Positions 16,159 through 24,909 of a DNA stretch of 64,000 nt are shown here, in pieces. Within the stretch, counting starts at the first letter, position 1. Each line of letters starts with the position of its first letter. This DNA comes from Bacteroidota bacterium. Lineage in GTDB: Bacteria; Bacteroidota; Bacteroidia; Cytophagales; Cyclobacteriaceae. The notes beneath the pieces are model-generated. The model ran no database searches and had not been told where the DNA came from. It worked only from the letters and a program-made list of their open reading frames with translations. Location: NCBI GenBank assembly GCA_023417785.1, contig JAEZEH010000184.1:1-64000 (forward strand), written 5' to 3'. A program made the translations under genes and the position numbers.

Positions 16159-17253
16159 ATGACAAAAACCAATGCGATTGTGCTCACCGGTGGCTATCTG
16201 AAGACCGGTAACGCGAAAACTGCCCACGGACTGATTCGCGGAACAGAACGGTTCAACATTGTGGGTGTTATCGATCACAACCACCCCGGGAAGGACGCCG
16301 GCGAAGTTCTTGACGGCAAGCCGCGAAAAATTCCGGTTTATCAGAGCCTCAAGGATTTTATTGAGAACAGTCCGGTTTCGGCGACGTATTGCATATTAGG
16401 CGTGGCAACGAAAGGAGGGGTGATCCCCAAGGACTTGCACGACTTGTTGAAAGACGCTCTGCTGCACAACTTCAGCCTGGTTAACGGCTTGCATGAATTT
16501 GTATCCGATATTGAGGACCTCGCCTCCCTTGCCCGTGAACGCGGCCTTGAGATCATCGATGTTCGGAAGCCAAAGAAATTTAAAGAACTCCATTTCTGGA
16601 CGGGCAAGATCCGCGAGGTGAAATGTCCTAAAATCGCGGTCCTTGGAACGGATTGCGCGCTCGGCAAGAGAACCACAACCCGGTTCCTGGTTGAAGCCAT
16701 GAGAAAGGCAGGCTACAAGGCTGAAATGATTTACACGGGACAGACCGGATGGATGCAGGGTGCCCAATACGGGTTTGTATTTGACTCTACTTTGAACGAT
16801 TTCATTTCGGGTGAGATGGAACACGCCGTTGTGACCTGTTACCAGGAAGAAAGACCCGATATTATCTTCATAGAAGGCCAGTCTTCACTGCGCAACCCCA
16901 GCGGTCCCGCCGGAGCCGAATGGATCGTATCGGCCAATGCCGATGCGGTGGTTCTTCAGCATGATCCGGCAAGAATTCATTATAAAGACATGGATTACTA
17001 CCCTGCGCGCGTGGCGTCACCCGCGGAGGAAATTGAACTAATCCGCATCTACGGTGCTCCCACCGTGGCGATAACGATTAATACCGGTCAACTCACTACT
17101 GAAAAGGCCAGAGAAATCGCGACGGAATACGAAACAGCTTTGGAGATCCCCGTGGTACTTCCCCTGGAAGACGGACTTGAGCGCCTTGTGCCTGTTTTTG
17201 TTGCCCTGATCGAGAAGTCCCGCAAAATTGACCACATCACTCAAATATCATGA
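16159..17253 (+). CDS. DUF1611 protein, DgcN-like
   Basis: 364 residues. The N-terminal part is a Rossmann-like domain (VLTGGYLKTGNAKTAHGLIR). The C-terminal part has a P-loop GTDCALGKRTTT from residue 163 and FIEGQSSLRNPSG, the signature of DUF1611. DgcN, a DUF1611 member, has been described as a D-glutamate N-acetyltransferase that acts with the epimerase/racemase DgcA to convert D-Glu to N-acetyl-L-Glu. The next gene overlaps by ATGA and encodes an enolase-superfamily epimerase, the same pairing. A role in recovering D-Glu or muropeptide-derived Glu is therefore likely, but the substrate is inferred from context only. Confidence 0.82.
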   Translation: MTKTNAIVLTGGYLKTGNAKTAHGLIRGTERFNIVGVIDHNHPGKDAGEVLDGKPRKIPVYQSLKDFIENSPVSATYCILGVATKGGVIPKDLHDLLKDALLHNFSLVNGLHEFVSDIEDLASLARERGLEIIDVRKPKKFKELHFWTGKIREVKCPKIAVLGTDCALGKRTTTRFLVEAMRKAGYKAEMIYTGQTGWMQGAQYGFVFDSTLNDFISGEMEHAVVTCYQEERPDIIFIEGQSSLRNPSGPAGAEWIVSANADAVVLQHDPARIHYKDMDYYPARVASPAEEIELIRIYGAPTVAITINTGQLTTEKAREIATEYETALEIPVVLPLEDGLERLVPVFVALIEKSRKIDHITQIS

Positions 17254-18320
17254 CCAAAATCAAAGACATTACTGTATGGAGCGCAGACCTCGGTAATACG
17301 AAACCTTATACCATCGCTTTCAAAACGGTAACGGAGGTAAAAAACGTCTTCGTGGAGATACTTCTTGAGGAAGGAATCACCGGAATCGGAGCAGGAAATC
17401 CGAGTGAGTATGTCGTAGGGGAAACGCTGGAACAAAGTATTGAAGCCCTTGAAAACAAAAATCTCGACTTCCTCATTGGAAGAGATATCCGGGAACTGAA
17501 TCAGTTGACGTTCGAAGTGTGGCGGAATTTTCCGGAAAATCCTGCGGCGCGTGCTGCAGTTGACATCGCCTTGTACGATGCATTCACCAAGTATCTGGGC
17601 GTTCCTTTGGTAAAATACCTGGGACAAAAAATTAAAAAGCTTCCTACGTCAATCACTATAGGAATAAAGAGCGTGGAAGAAACGCTTACGGAAGCTGAAG
17701 ATTATATCAAGAGAGGGTTTCGTGTGATCAAGGTTAAGTTGGGTAAAAACCTTGAGGAAGACGTTGAACGGGTGATGAAGCTTCGTGAGAAATTCGGTAA
17801 TCAGATTGTGATTCGTATCGACGCCAACCAGGGTTACAGCATAGACCAGACGATCCAGTTCTATGGCCGTACCTATGACCTCGATCTCGAGCTGATTGAA
17901 CAACCTCTTCCCGCGAAAGATATCTCCGGAATGAAATCATTGCCACCTGAAGTCAGGGAAGTGGTTGCAGCGGATGAATCCCTGATCACACCTGTTGACG
18001 CGATCGAATTGATCAAGCCCCCTAAGGCTGCCGGTATCTTCAATATCAAACTGATGAAATGCGGTGGGATTAGTCAGGCGTTGAAGATCGCCGACGTTGC
18101 CCTGCACGAAGAAGTAGATCTTTTCTGGGGTTGTAATGATGAGAGCATCGTTAGCATAACGGCGGCGCTACACGCGGCGTTCTCATGTTCGAATACAAAG
18201 TACATCGATCTGGATGGAAGCCTTGATCTTGGAAATGATATTGTGAAGGGTGGGTTCAGGCTTAAGGATGGTTACATGTATTGTACAGATAAGCCGGGGC
18301 TTGGGGTGGAGAGGGTTTAG
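17250..18320 (+). CDS. Dipeptide epimerase / DgcA-like enolase-superfamily enzyme
   Basis: 356 residues of the muconate-lactonising subgroup of the enolase superfamily. The catalytic Lys pair is K161-V-K163 in VIKVKLG. Metal ligands are Asp in RIDANQGYS, Glu in LIEQPLP and Asp in AADESL, and the second base is Lys in FNIKLMKCGG. This set matches L-Ala-D/L-Glu epimerases, which recycle murein tripeptide, and also DgcA. The start codon overlaps the DUF1611 stop (ATGA), so the two proteins are translationally coupled. Ala-Glu epimerase and N-acetyl-Glu racemase cannot be told apart from the motifs. Confidence 0.85.
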   Translation: MTKIKDITVWSADLGNTKPYTIAFKTVTEVKNVFVEILLEEGITGIGAGNPSEYVVGETLEQSIEALENKNLDFLIGRDIRELNQLTFEVWRNFPENPAARAAVDIALYDAFTKYLGVPLVKYLGQKIKKLPTSITIGIKSVEETLTEAEDYIKRGFRVIKVKLGKNLEEDVERVMKLREKFGNQIVIRIDANQGYSIDQTIQFYGRTYDLDLELIEQPLPAKDISGMKSLPPEVREVVAADESLITPVDAIELIKPPKAAGIFNIKLMKCGGISQALKIADVALHEEVDLFWGCNDESIVSITAALHAAFSCSNTKYIDLDGSLDLGNDIVKGGFRLKDGYMYCTDKPGLGVERV

Positions 18321-18455
18321 ATTAAGGTTTCACGTTTCAAGGGCAGGTGCAATTCCGCGTATTCTTCCGCGGGATCTGTGGGATCTGCGAGAGACGAATT
18401 CCGGAAGCTGTTCGAATCGGGGCCTTCAAGTTCAAGTAGCTTTCGGGTGGTGTTT

Positions 18456-20240
18456 CTATTCCTTTATGGGGGGTCTTGGTCCGACGCCAAGCGTAAACTT
18501 CTCTTGAATTTTTTCGTATTTGGCACGGTCGCTTTCACGAATTTCGATATCGTTTACGCGGATGTTCCCTTCGGCGTCAATCTGTAACATTTCAATCTTT
18601 TCATCAGGAGCCAGGTACCCATCTATTATGAGTTGTTCCTTTAGCGCTTTCAAAAGTGAGACCGAACGCTTTTGCATTTCCTGAGCTTCGGCTTCTATCG
18701 CGCGCATACGTTCCTCATTGACCGCTTGTTGTTGTACCATCTCGGCGTTAACGCGTTCCAACGCCTCCTGCTGCCTTGACATGGCTTCCTGTGCGAGGGC
18801 AAGGTCACGCTGGACAACTTCCTCGATACGCATTTCCTGAACGCGTTCAAGCATCTCAGGAATCTGCTCCTGAATGGCTTCAACCTTACTCATTAATTCG
18901 GAAATATTGAGTTCACTATTAAGTTGAAATTCCCTTAACCGCTCAACATCAAACTGTTTTAAAAAAGCACGACCGAATGGGATGGAATCAACTTCGAAAT
19001 GCTGCATGAATGAAGCATCGAATTCGGGGAAGTCGGGAATTTCGGGAGCATTGATCTCCGGGAATACACGAATGTCGATTTCGGGCATTTCAGGGATGTG
19101 AATATCGATGGAAAGTGGTAATGGGATGTCCATCTCAACGTCCCGTGTCGAAGGGCTTGCAGGTGTCCCGACCGTTGGGCGCGAAGGCTTATCAGGTTTT
19201 TTAACGGTGTCAGCCTGGACAAGAAATGTATCGTTCACGTTCTGCTCCCGCGTTCTATCGATCGTCAGAAAGGCTGCACAGCCTAGTCCAACGATAAGTA
19301 ACACAACCGGAATAAGTTTCTCGATAGTCGAATGGGTCTTGATTGATTTTTCCATAAGGCGTTTGATTCTGTGTAAGAGAAGTTTTTTGTTGTCTGCAAG
19401 GGAAAGGGTAAGAACGTTTTCATGCAGCCGGGATTCTTCCAATGCAGCCAGCGTACGGGCGTAAGTGATTTTATCAAAACCAAGTTGGACTACAGCGTCA
19501 TCACATACGTGCTCACGTTCGCGCCGGATCAATTCCGACAAAATCCATACAAAGGGATTGAAGAAGAACAGGGATTCAACCACACACTGAAGAAAATTAA
19601 TCAGATAGTCGCGACGTGTGATATGTACGAGTTCATGGGCCAGTACCGCTTCGAGTTGTTCACTGCTGATTCCGGTAGCAAATCCTGCCGGCAGGATTAT
19701 CAACGGTTTGAAGACGCCCACAACAAGGGGCGAGACCACCATAGTCGATTGAACAAGCCGGATCCGTTTTTTAAAATGAAGTTTTGCAAGTATTCTTTGA
19801 AGGGGGGCTAACGCGTCTTCACCAGGTTCAGCACAACAGCGAATAACTTTTCGAACGTACCACAGGCCTCCTGCCAGTCGCAGGAGAAAAACTATGGCGC
19901 CAATTACCCACGCACCCAGGATAAGGTGACTGTTCGAAGTGACGAAAGTTTTGAAGAATGGAGGCGACTGGTAAGTGTCTGTGAATGAAACGGAAAGTGC
20001 TGATTCGACGCCAGTGACAATGCGCTGTGCCGGCGTTTGTTCGGGAAGAAGCAGAACTAACGTGACCGCTACAGCGACAGTATAAATAAGGAGGCTTCCG
20101 GAAGCGATGGCGTAACGAAGGTTTGACCACTTTTGATCCACGATTACGAACAAAACCTTTACTATCCCAAAGATGGCGAGGGCAATCCAAAGGGAATGGA
20201 GCAGCGTTATGGCGAAACTAAACGCGACGTCGTTGTTCAT
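18456..20240 (-). CDS. BlaR1/MecR1-type M56 membrane metallopeptidase
   Basis: 594 residues. Three or four N-terminal membrane spans frame a zinc protease domain with HELVH at 202-206, followed by a span near 295-315. BlaR1 proteins sense a signal outside and trigger inactivation of the BlaI repressor inside. Here the C-terminal part is not a penicillin-binding sensor: it has a Pro-rich stretch (about 340-400, repeated P-E-I/P-D-F pieces) and a long Glu/Gln/Arg-rich coiled coil (about 440-540). The signal is therefore probably not a beta-lactam bound covalently. The start overlaps the repressor stop by four bases (ATGA), so both are coupled. Confidence 0.88.
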   Translation of the reverse strand: MNNDVAFSFAITLLHSLWIALAIFGIVKVLFVIVDQKWSNLRYAIASGSLLIYTVAVAVTLVLLLPEQTPAQRIVTGVESALSVSFTDTYQSPPFFKTFVTSNSHLILGAWVIGAIVFLLRLAGGLWYVRKVIRCCAEPGEDALAPLQRILAKLHFKKRIRLVQSTMVVSPLVVGVFKPLIILPAGFATGISSEQLEAVLAHELVHITRRDYLINFLQCVVESLFFFNPFVWILSELIRREREHVCDDAVVQLGFDKITYARTLAALEESRLHENVLTLSLADNKKLLLHRIKRLMEKSIKTHSTIEKLIPVVLLIVGLGCAAFLTIDRTREQNVNDTFLVQADTVKKPDKPSRPTVGTPASPSTRDVEMDIPLPLSIDIHIPEMPEIDIRVFPEINAPEIPDFPEFDASFMQHFEVDSIPFGRAFLKQFDVERLREFQLNSELNISELMSKVEAIQEQIPEMLERVQEMRIEEVVQRDLALAQEAMSRQQEALERVNAEMVQQQAVNEERMRAIEAEAQEMQKRSVSLLKALKEQLIIDGYLAPDEKIEMLQIDAEGNIRVNDIEIRESDRAKYEKIQEKFTLGVGPRPPIKE

Positions 20241-20626
20241 GACTCTTCATTTTTTTCGAGATCTGCGAGATACTTTTTGATTTCGTCGAGTTCTTCGGGT
20301 GTCGACTTGCCATGCCCCAGCGCGCTGAGTACCAACTTCGCCGCTGATCCTTTAAATACCGTGTCGATCATTTTGCCCACCATTTGCTGACGGGTATGCT
20401 CCAAAGAGATAACAGCTTTATAAAGATGTTGCTTGCCCGATTTTTGGCGAGTGACAAGGCCCTTTTCGAACATTATTTGCATCAATTTCAATATGGTGGT
20501 ATAGCCATTTTCCAAATCGCCGCCCAACCGTTCGTGGACTGCCTTTACCGTAGTGGCGCCGAGCTCCCATAAAATCTGGAGGATTTCCATTTCTTTCTCT
20601 GTCGGCCGGAATTGCTTTTTGCTCAT
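20237..20626 (-). CDS. BlaI/MecI/CopY family transcriptional repressor
   Basis: 129 residues with the BlaI winged-helix N-terminus (RPTEKEMEILQILWELGATTVKAVHERL, then GYTTILKLMQIMFEKGLV) and a helical C-terminal dimerisation part. Proteins of this family repress their own operon and are inactivated when the partner M56 protease responds. Two palindromes of the form TACGAA-N4-TTCGTA lie upstream, one two bases before the start codon, so autorepression is likely. It is the first gene of the operon and overlaps the M56 gene. Confidence 0.93.
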   Translation of the reverse strand: MSKKQFRPTEKEMEILQILWELGATTVKAVHERLGGDLENGYTTILKLMQIMFEKGLVTRQKSGKQHLYKAVISLEHTRQQMVGKMIDTVFKGSAAKLVLSALGHGKSTPEELDEIKKYLADLEKNEES

Positions 20627-20628
20627 AG

Positions 20629-20644
20629 TACGAAATTGTTCGTA
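20629..20644. promoter_or_regulatory. Candidate BlaI operator 1
   Basis: TACGAAATTGTTCGTA has perfect 6-bp arms (TACGAA/TTCGTA) around four unmatched central bases. It ends two bases upstream of the repressor start codon, so a bound repressor would block early transcription. The same arms occur in operator 2, centred 54 bases away. Confidence 0.72.
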
Positions 20645-20682
20645 CGAAGGTAAAACGCCGTTTTAATTCATGCAAGGGTTTT

Positions 20683-20698
20683 TACGAATATATTCGTA
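20683..20698. promoter_or_regulatory. Candidate BlaI operator 2
   Basis: TACGAATATATTCGTA is a perfect 16-bp palindrome sharing the TACGAA/TTCGTA arms with operator 1. It lies about 57 bases upstream of the repressor gene and 80 bases upstream of the divergent DUF2339 gene, so it could affect both promoters. BlaI sites in Firmicutes have TACA/TGTA arms; a TACG variant fits that pattern. Confidence 0.72.
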
Positions 20699-20726
20699 GA
20701 TGAATGCTGTCAAGGATTTTCCTGAC

Positions 20727-20759
20727 TTGAGGCATTGATCAGAATGAACGTTATCTTTG
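20727..20759 (+). promoter_or_regulatory. Promoter of the DUF2339-DUF3999 pair
   Basis: TTG (20727-20729), a 22-base spacer and TATCTTTG (20752-20759) match the Bacteroidota promoter. The ATG lies 18 bases after the -7 box, giving a leader of roughly a dozen bases. The -7 box and its flank (TTATCTTTGAC) are identical to those of the aromatic operon promoter at 35439-35449. Confidence 0.6.
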
Positions 20760-20777
20760 ACGCCCTAACAATGTTGA

Positions 20778-23195
20778 ATGGAATCAATCATTTTCATCCT
20801 ACTCATCACCATCCTTGTCGTTGTTTTGATGATGCGGACCGCGCTCCAATCCAAAATATCCGAGCTGAACCAGCGAATTGACGGCCTCGTAGCTTTAATA
20901 CAAAAAGTGCGGGAAACCCAGCTCGGTGAAAGGGAGCGGGTGGTACCAAAAGCGGTAACAAAAACCCCTGAGGTCCATGTTCCTGAACGGCAGATAACAA
21001 CGCCGGAAAAATTGCCACCGAGTCCACCTCCGTCGTTAACGCCTCCTGAACCGGAACAGAAACGAAAGCCGGAAGAAGTGAAGATTCCTGGTGTTATTAC
21101 ACCTCAACAAATGCAACGCGCGCCGAAACCAGCCGCTCCGCCGAGGCCTGGTTTTTTCGAGCGCAATCCCGACCTGGAAAAGTTTATTGGAGAAAATCTG
21201 GCCAACAAAATCGGAATTGCCATCCTGGTTCTTGGAATCGGTTTCTTCGTAAAGTATGCCATCGATCAGAACTGGATTGGTGTTTACGGCAGAGTACTTA
21301 TCGGAATTGCATGTGGCGGTGCCCTGATTGGTATCGCGCACTTCCTGCGGAAAAAATTCATTGCTTTCAGCTCGGTACTCGTGGGTGGCGGGATCGCTAT
21401 ACTATATCTGACCATTGCCATTGCATTCCATGAGTACGGCATTATGGGTCAGAAACCCGCTTTCGCCATAATGGTGGTAATCACGGCACTTACCATCATG
21501 TTGTCTGTTGCGTACAACCGGATTGAACTAGCTGTGCTCGCGATTCTGGGCGGATTCGCATCGCCGTTTATGGTTAGTCGCGGTGAAGGGAGTTTCGTAG
21601 TGTTGTTTACCTACATAATGGTTCTCGATATAGGCATGCTTGTGCTGGCTTACTTCAAGAAATGGAACCTGGTAAATATCATCGCGTACATCTTCACGGT
21701 AATTCTTTTCGGGTCGTGGCTTGCCACGGGGTATGACGAAACCAATGTGTCTATGATCACCGGCGCAATGGTTTTTTCAACACTGTTCTACTTCACCTTC
21801 TTCGCCATGACGGTGGTCAACAACCTCAAACAACGAGTGCCCTTCAAAGCACCGGAGTTCATGTTATTGCTGAGCAATACATTCCTTTATTACTCGGCTG
21901 GAATGGTGATTTTGAATAATCCCGATAGCGAAATCTACAAAGGTCTGTTCACTGCTTTTATTGGCATATTTAATTTCATCTTCGCGTTCGCGCTGTTCAG
22001 GAAGTCAGAAGTGGACCGCAACCTGGTGTTCCTGTTAATTGGTCTTGTACTAACGTTCATTTCGCTGGCCGCACCTGTGCAGCTTGAAGGAAATTATATT
22101 ACGCTGTTCTGGGCCGCGGAAGCCGTGCTGCTGCTTTGGCTTTCACAGAAATCGGGAATTCTCCTGATGAAAATAGCCTCGGTCGTTGTGATGGTGCTGA
22201 TGTGGATAAGCCTTGGAATGGACTGGAGTAACGTGTACTATCTTACCGCAGACGACCAGGCTCCCGTGAATATTCTTCTCAACAAAGGATACATCACAAG
22301 CGTTGTCGCGCTAATAGCTATAGGGTTATTCTATCGTTTGTTGAGTAATGAGGAGTCCGGGTACAAGGCCTACGTTCCAATTTCTCGAACGGTATTAACG
22401 CTCGCGGCAGCCTTTATTTTCTATGCTTCAAACCTCATCGAACTCACATACCAGTTAAACGTTTACGTGGAGGATTTCGCGGCGCGAACGACGATAATCG
22501 GAACGTACAACATGTTCTTTATCCTTCTTGTTCTGACTCTCGAGAAAAGAGTTTACCTTCCCGCCTACATCAAGTCCGTTTTTGCACTGTGGGGAGTGCT
22601 GGCGATACTTAGTTATTTCTTCGTTTATCATTATCATATTATTCTCACCCGTAATCTCTACCTGCAGGGTGAAAGCAGCATGCTGGGATTCGGATTTCAC
22701 TACCTTTTGGTTATTCAATTGATTGTGATAGCCGCATGGAGTTTAAAGCGTTTCCGGCTCTGGACGGATTTTAATCAGAAGAGTTATAACCTCTACTCCT
22801 GGTTTTTTGTTTTCTTTTTTGTGTTCTTAGCCAGCGCCGAACTCGATCATACTGTACTGTTAACAGCAGGGGTGAATGGCAATCAGATCTATGATGTACT
22901 CCGCCAAAACCACAAAATCGGCTATCCCATTCTTTGGGGTATTACTGCATTCTTGCTGATCGTTGTGGGGCTTCGTACGAAACGAAAGCAACTTCGCATA
23001 ATATCGCTTACGCTGATGCTGATTACTTTGGTGAAGCTCTTTTTATTCGACATCAAGGGAATCTCCAAAGGCGGAATGATTGCCGCCTTTATTTCGCTGG
23101 GCGCGCTTTTGCTCATAGTGTCTTTTATGTATCAACGTTTGAAAAAGCTACTTCTCGTGGATGAGGCTTCGGACGAAAAAGCAAAAGAAGTATGA
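20778..23195 (+). CDS. DUF2339 polytopic membrane protein
   Basis: 805 residues. One N-terminal span and a short coiled coil are followed by a Pro/Lys-rich linker (about 60-125) and then some twenty or more hydrophobic segments to the C-terminus, ending in a short charged tail. This is the DUF2339 architecture, a predicted membrane protein of unknown function. A region near residue 137 (IGENLANKIGIAILVLGIGFFVKYAIDQNW) is the most conserved piece I recognise. The gene overlaps the DUF3999 gene by ATGA. DUF2339 and DUF3999 genes frequently occur together, which suggests one complex, possibly handling a surface polymer or glycan; that is speculation. Confidence 0.85.
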   Translation: MESIIFILLITILVVVLMMRTALQSKISELNQRIDGLVALIQKVRETQLGERERVVPKAVTKTPEVHVPERQITTPEKLPPSPPPSLTPPEPEQKRKPEEVKIPGVITPQQMQRAPKPAAPPRPGFFERNPDLEKFIGENLANKIGIAILVLGIGFFVKYAIDQNWIGVYGRVLIGIACGGALIGIAHFLRKKFIAFSSVLVGGGIAILYLTIAIAFHEYGIMGQKPAFAIMVVITALTIMLSVAYNRIELAVLAILGGFASPFMVSRGEGSFVVLFTYIMVLDIGMLVLAYFKKWNLVNIIAYIFTVILFGSWLATGYDETNVSMITGAMVFSTLFYFTFFAMTVVNNLKQRVPFKAPEFMLLLSNTFLYYSAGMVILNNPDSEIYKGLFTAFIGIFNFIFAFALFRKSEVDRNLVFLLIGLVLTFISLAAPVQLEGNYITLFWAAEAVLLLWLSQKSGILLMKIASVVVMVLMWISLGMDWSNVYYLTADDQAPVNILLNKGYITSVVALIAIGLFYRLLSNEESGYKAYVPISRTVLTLAAAFIFYASNLIELTYQLNVYVEDFAARTTIIGTYNMFFILLVLTLEKRVYLPAYIKSVFALWGVLAILSYFFVYHYHIILTRNLYLQGESSMLGFGFHYLLVIQLIVIAAWSLKRFRLWTDFNQKSYNLYSWFFVFFFVFLASAELDHTVLLTAGVNGNQIYDVLRQNHKIGYPILWGITAFLLIVVGLRTKRKQLRIISLTLMLITLVKLFLFDIKGISKGGMIAAFISLGALLLIVSFMYQRLKKLLLVDEASDEKAKEV

Positions 23196-24394
23196 CGATT
23201 CGCATTCTGGTAGTTCTGATCCTGATCTTTTCGTCAAAGGTGTATTCACAGATACCTATAGCAGAAATGCCATTGCCCGAAGTTCCGAGGGACGGTTTTT
23301 ATAAGATCGAAATACCCGTAAAGTACTCAGGCTATTTTGCTGAAAACTACAGCAACCTTAGAATCTCTGACGGGTCAAAGTATGAGGTGCCCTTCATAAC
23401 CGGTCGGGAGATTGAAGAAGCGCGCAGTCAGTTCAGGTCTTATGAGATTTTATCAAAAGAACAACGCAAGGGGTGTTGTACGCAACTCATTTTTCGCGGC
23501 GACGGAAAAATCAACAACATCCGGTTACGAATAAGAAACGCAGAGACCTCGAAACACGCGTCTCTGCTTGGAAGTGATGATCAGGAAAGCTGGTTTGTTC
23601 TCAAGGAGCGTTTCCATCTCAGTTATGTCGATGGAAGAGATAACACCTCGGAAATGCGAATTGTTGATTTTCCATTGAGCAACTATCAATTCTACAAGAT
23701 TCAAATTGATGATTCGCTGACTGCTCCACTGAGCATTCTCGAAGTGGGTTCATATGATCACAATCCCGAAAGACGAACATTCGGGCCAATTTCCGACGCG
23801 AAGATTCGCATATCACACCCGAATTCCGGCAAAACCCTGGTAGAAATGGATTGGGATACGCTTCAGCGGATTGACCGCCTGGCAATTTATGTTTCGGGTC
23901 CACCTCTCTTCCATCGTCATGCGGAACTTTATGCAGTCGCGGCTGATAGGCGACCGGGTAAACCTTCCCGAAACAGATGGCTCGGATCAATCGAACTATC
24001 CAATGCTCAGGCGGCTATCGTTGACCTGACCGCACCGTTGACTACAAACATAGAGTTGCTTATTGAAGATCACGACAGCCCGCCGTTGCAAATAGATTCC
24101 ATTAAGGGATTCCAGGTAAAGCGCTTTCTGCTGGCTCATCTTCAGCACGGCAAACCCAACCGAATCGTTGTCCATGATAAGGCAATGCGAGCACCTGTAT
24201 ATGATCTGCAGTCATTCCGCAACAAAATAACGGGTGAGATGGAAATTCTTCAGCCGGGGCATTTGATTAAAGCAGGAGAATCCGATCAGAAAGAGATTCT
24301 TTCCTCGGAATTGATGTGGGGTGCAATCCTGTTAATTATTGCGGTTTTAGGGTTTTATTCCTACCGCATGGTTCGAAGTTCGGAAGTTTCTTAA
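23192..24394 (+). CDS. DUF3999 membrane-anchored periplasmic protein
   Basis: 400 residues with a signal peptide (about 1-20, ending VYSQ), a long beta-rich periplasmic domain and one C-terminal membrane span (LMWGAILLIIAVLGFYSYRMV). This is the DUF3999 layout. Two adjacent cysteines (GCC, near residue 92) stand out. The start overlaps the DUF2339 stop, so the two are translated together and probably act together in the inner membrane. A terminator follows within a few bases. Confidence 0.8.
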   Translation: MTIRILVVLILIFSSKVYSQIPIAEMPLPEVPRDGFYKIEIPVKYSGYFAENYSNLRISDGSKYEVPFITGREIEEARSQFRSYEILSKEQRKGCCTQLIFRGDGKINNIRLRIRNAETSKHASLLGSDDQESWFVLKERFHLSYVDGRDNTSEMRIVDFPLSNYQFYKIQIDDSLTAPLSILEVGSYDHNPERRTFGPISDAKIRISHPNSGKTLVEMDWDTLQRIDRLAIYVSGPPLFHRHAELYAVAADRRPGKPSRNRWLGSIELSNAQAAIVDLTAPLTTNIELLIEDHDSPPLQIDSIKGFQVKRFLLAHLQHGKPNRIVVHDKAMRAPVYDLQSFRNKITGEMEILQPGHLIKAGESDQKEILSSELMWGAILLIIAVLGFYSYRMVRSSEVS

Positions 24395-24397
24395 AAA

Positions 24398-24426
24398 AAA
24401 ATGGAACCCCCTTGGGATTCCATTTT
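24398..24426. terminator. Intrinsic terminator between convergent genes
   Basis: AAAATGGAACCC pairs with GGGATTCCATTTT (one bulged A) around a short loop. T's follow on the plus strand and an A-run precedes it, so it can serve both DUF3999 (plus) and the small DUF1328 gene (minus), whose stop is only three bases away. Confidence 0.8.
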
Positions 24427-24428
24427 CT

Positions 24429-24596
24429 TTATCGCTTGAAGATACTCGCTCCGAATAGTATTGTAATAACAAAGAGTGCCAGAAATATAAAGAAAAGCAC
24501 TTTGGCTATTGAAGCGGCCCCTTCTGCTATTCCGCCGAATCCAAAGATTGCGGCAATAATAGCGACAACGAAAAAAATCACTGACCAGCGTAGCAT
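24429..24596 (-). CDS. DUF1328 family small membrane protein
   Basis: 55 residues beginning MLRWSVIFFVVAIIAA, with a GFGGIAEGAASIAK loop between two hydrophobic segments and a KR C-terminus. This is the compact DUF1328/YtjA pattern, found across bacteria and often linked to stress, without a known biochemical role. It has its own promoter region in the following gap and shares the terminator at 24398-24426 with the converging DUF3999 gene. Confidence 0.85.
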   Translation of the reverse strand: MLRWSVIFFVVAIIAAIFGFGGIAEGAASIAKVLFFIFLALFVITILFGASIFKR

Positions 24597-24762
24597 AACT
24601 TAAATTGTTTAGTGATACAAAAGTTCCAGAACCACTAACAAAATCTTAATACCAGTTAAACAATTCCGATATCCGGAATGGAGGTCAGCAATAATGTAGA
24701 ACTGATGCAACAGGCGGTGGCGCCAGCAACCGGCAACTAATTGGAATTCAAGGCAAAAAGAA

Positions 24763-24788
24763 AGCCTTCCGGAAAAATCCGGAAGGCT
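24763..24788 (-). terminator. clpB terminator
   Basis: AGCCTTCCGGA and TCCGGAAGGCT form a perfect 11-bp stem with an AAAA loop (TTTT on the transcribed minus strand), followed on the minus strand by TTTCTTTTT. It lies about 120 bases past the clpB stop. The rest of the 313-base gap 24597-24909 shows a weak ATTCCG/CGGAAT inverted repeat near 24665-24681 and no gene I can support. Confidence 0.85.
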
Positions 24789-24909
24789 AAAAACCAAACC
24801 CCTCAATCAATTCCCCCGAACCACCGGAGGATCCTCACCAATCCTTAAACCTACCTATCTAACAGACCGACCTGGGAAATGGTTCTATCAGTTATAACAT
24901 TTATTTACA

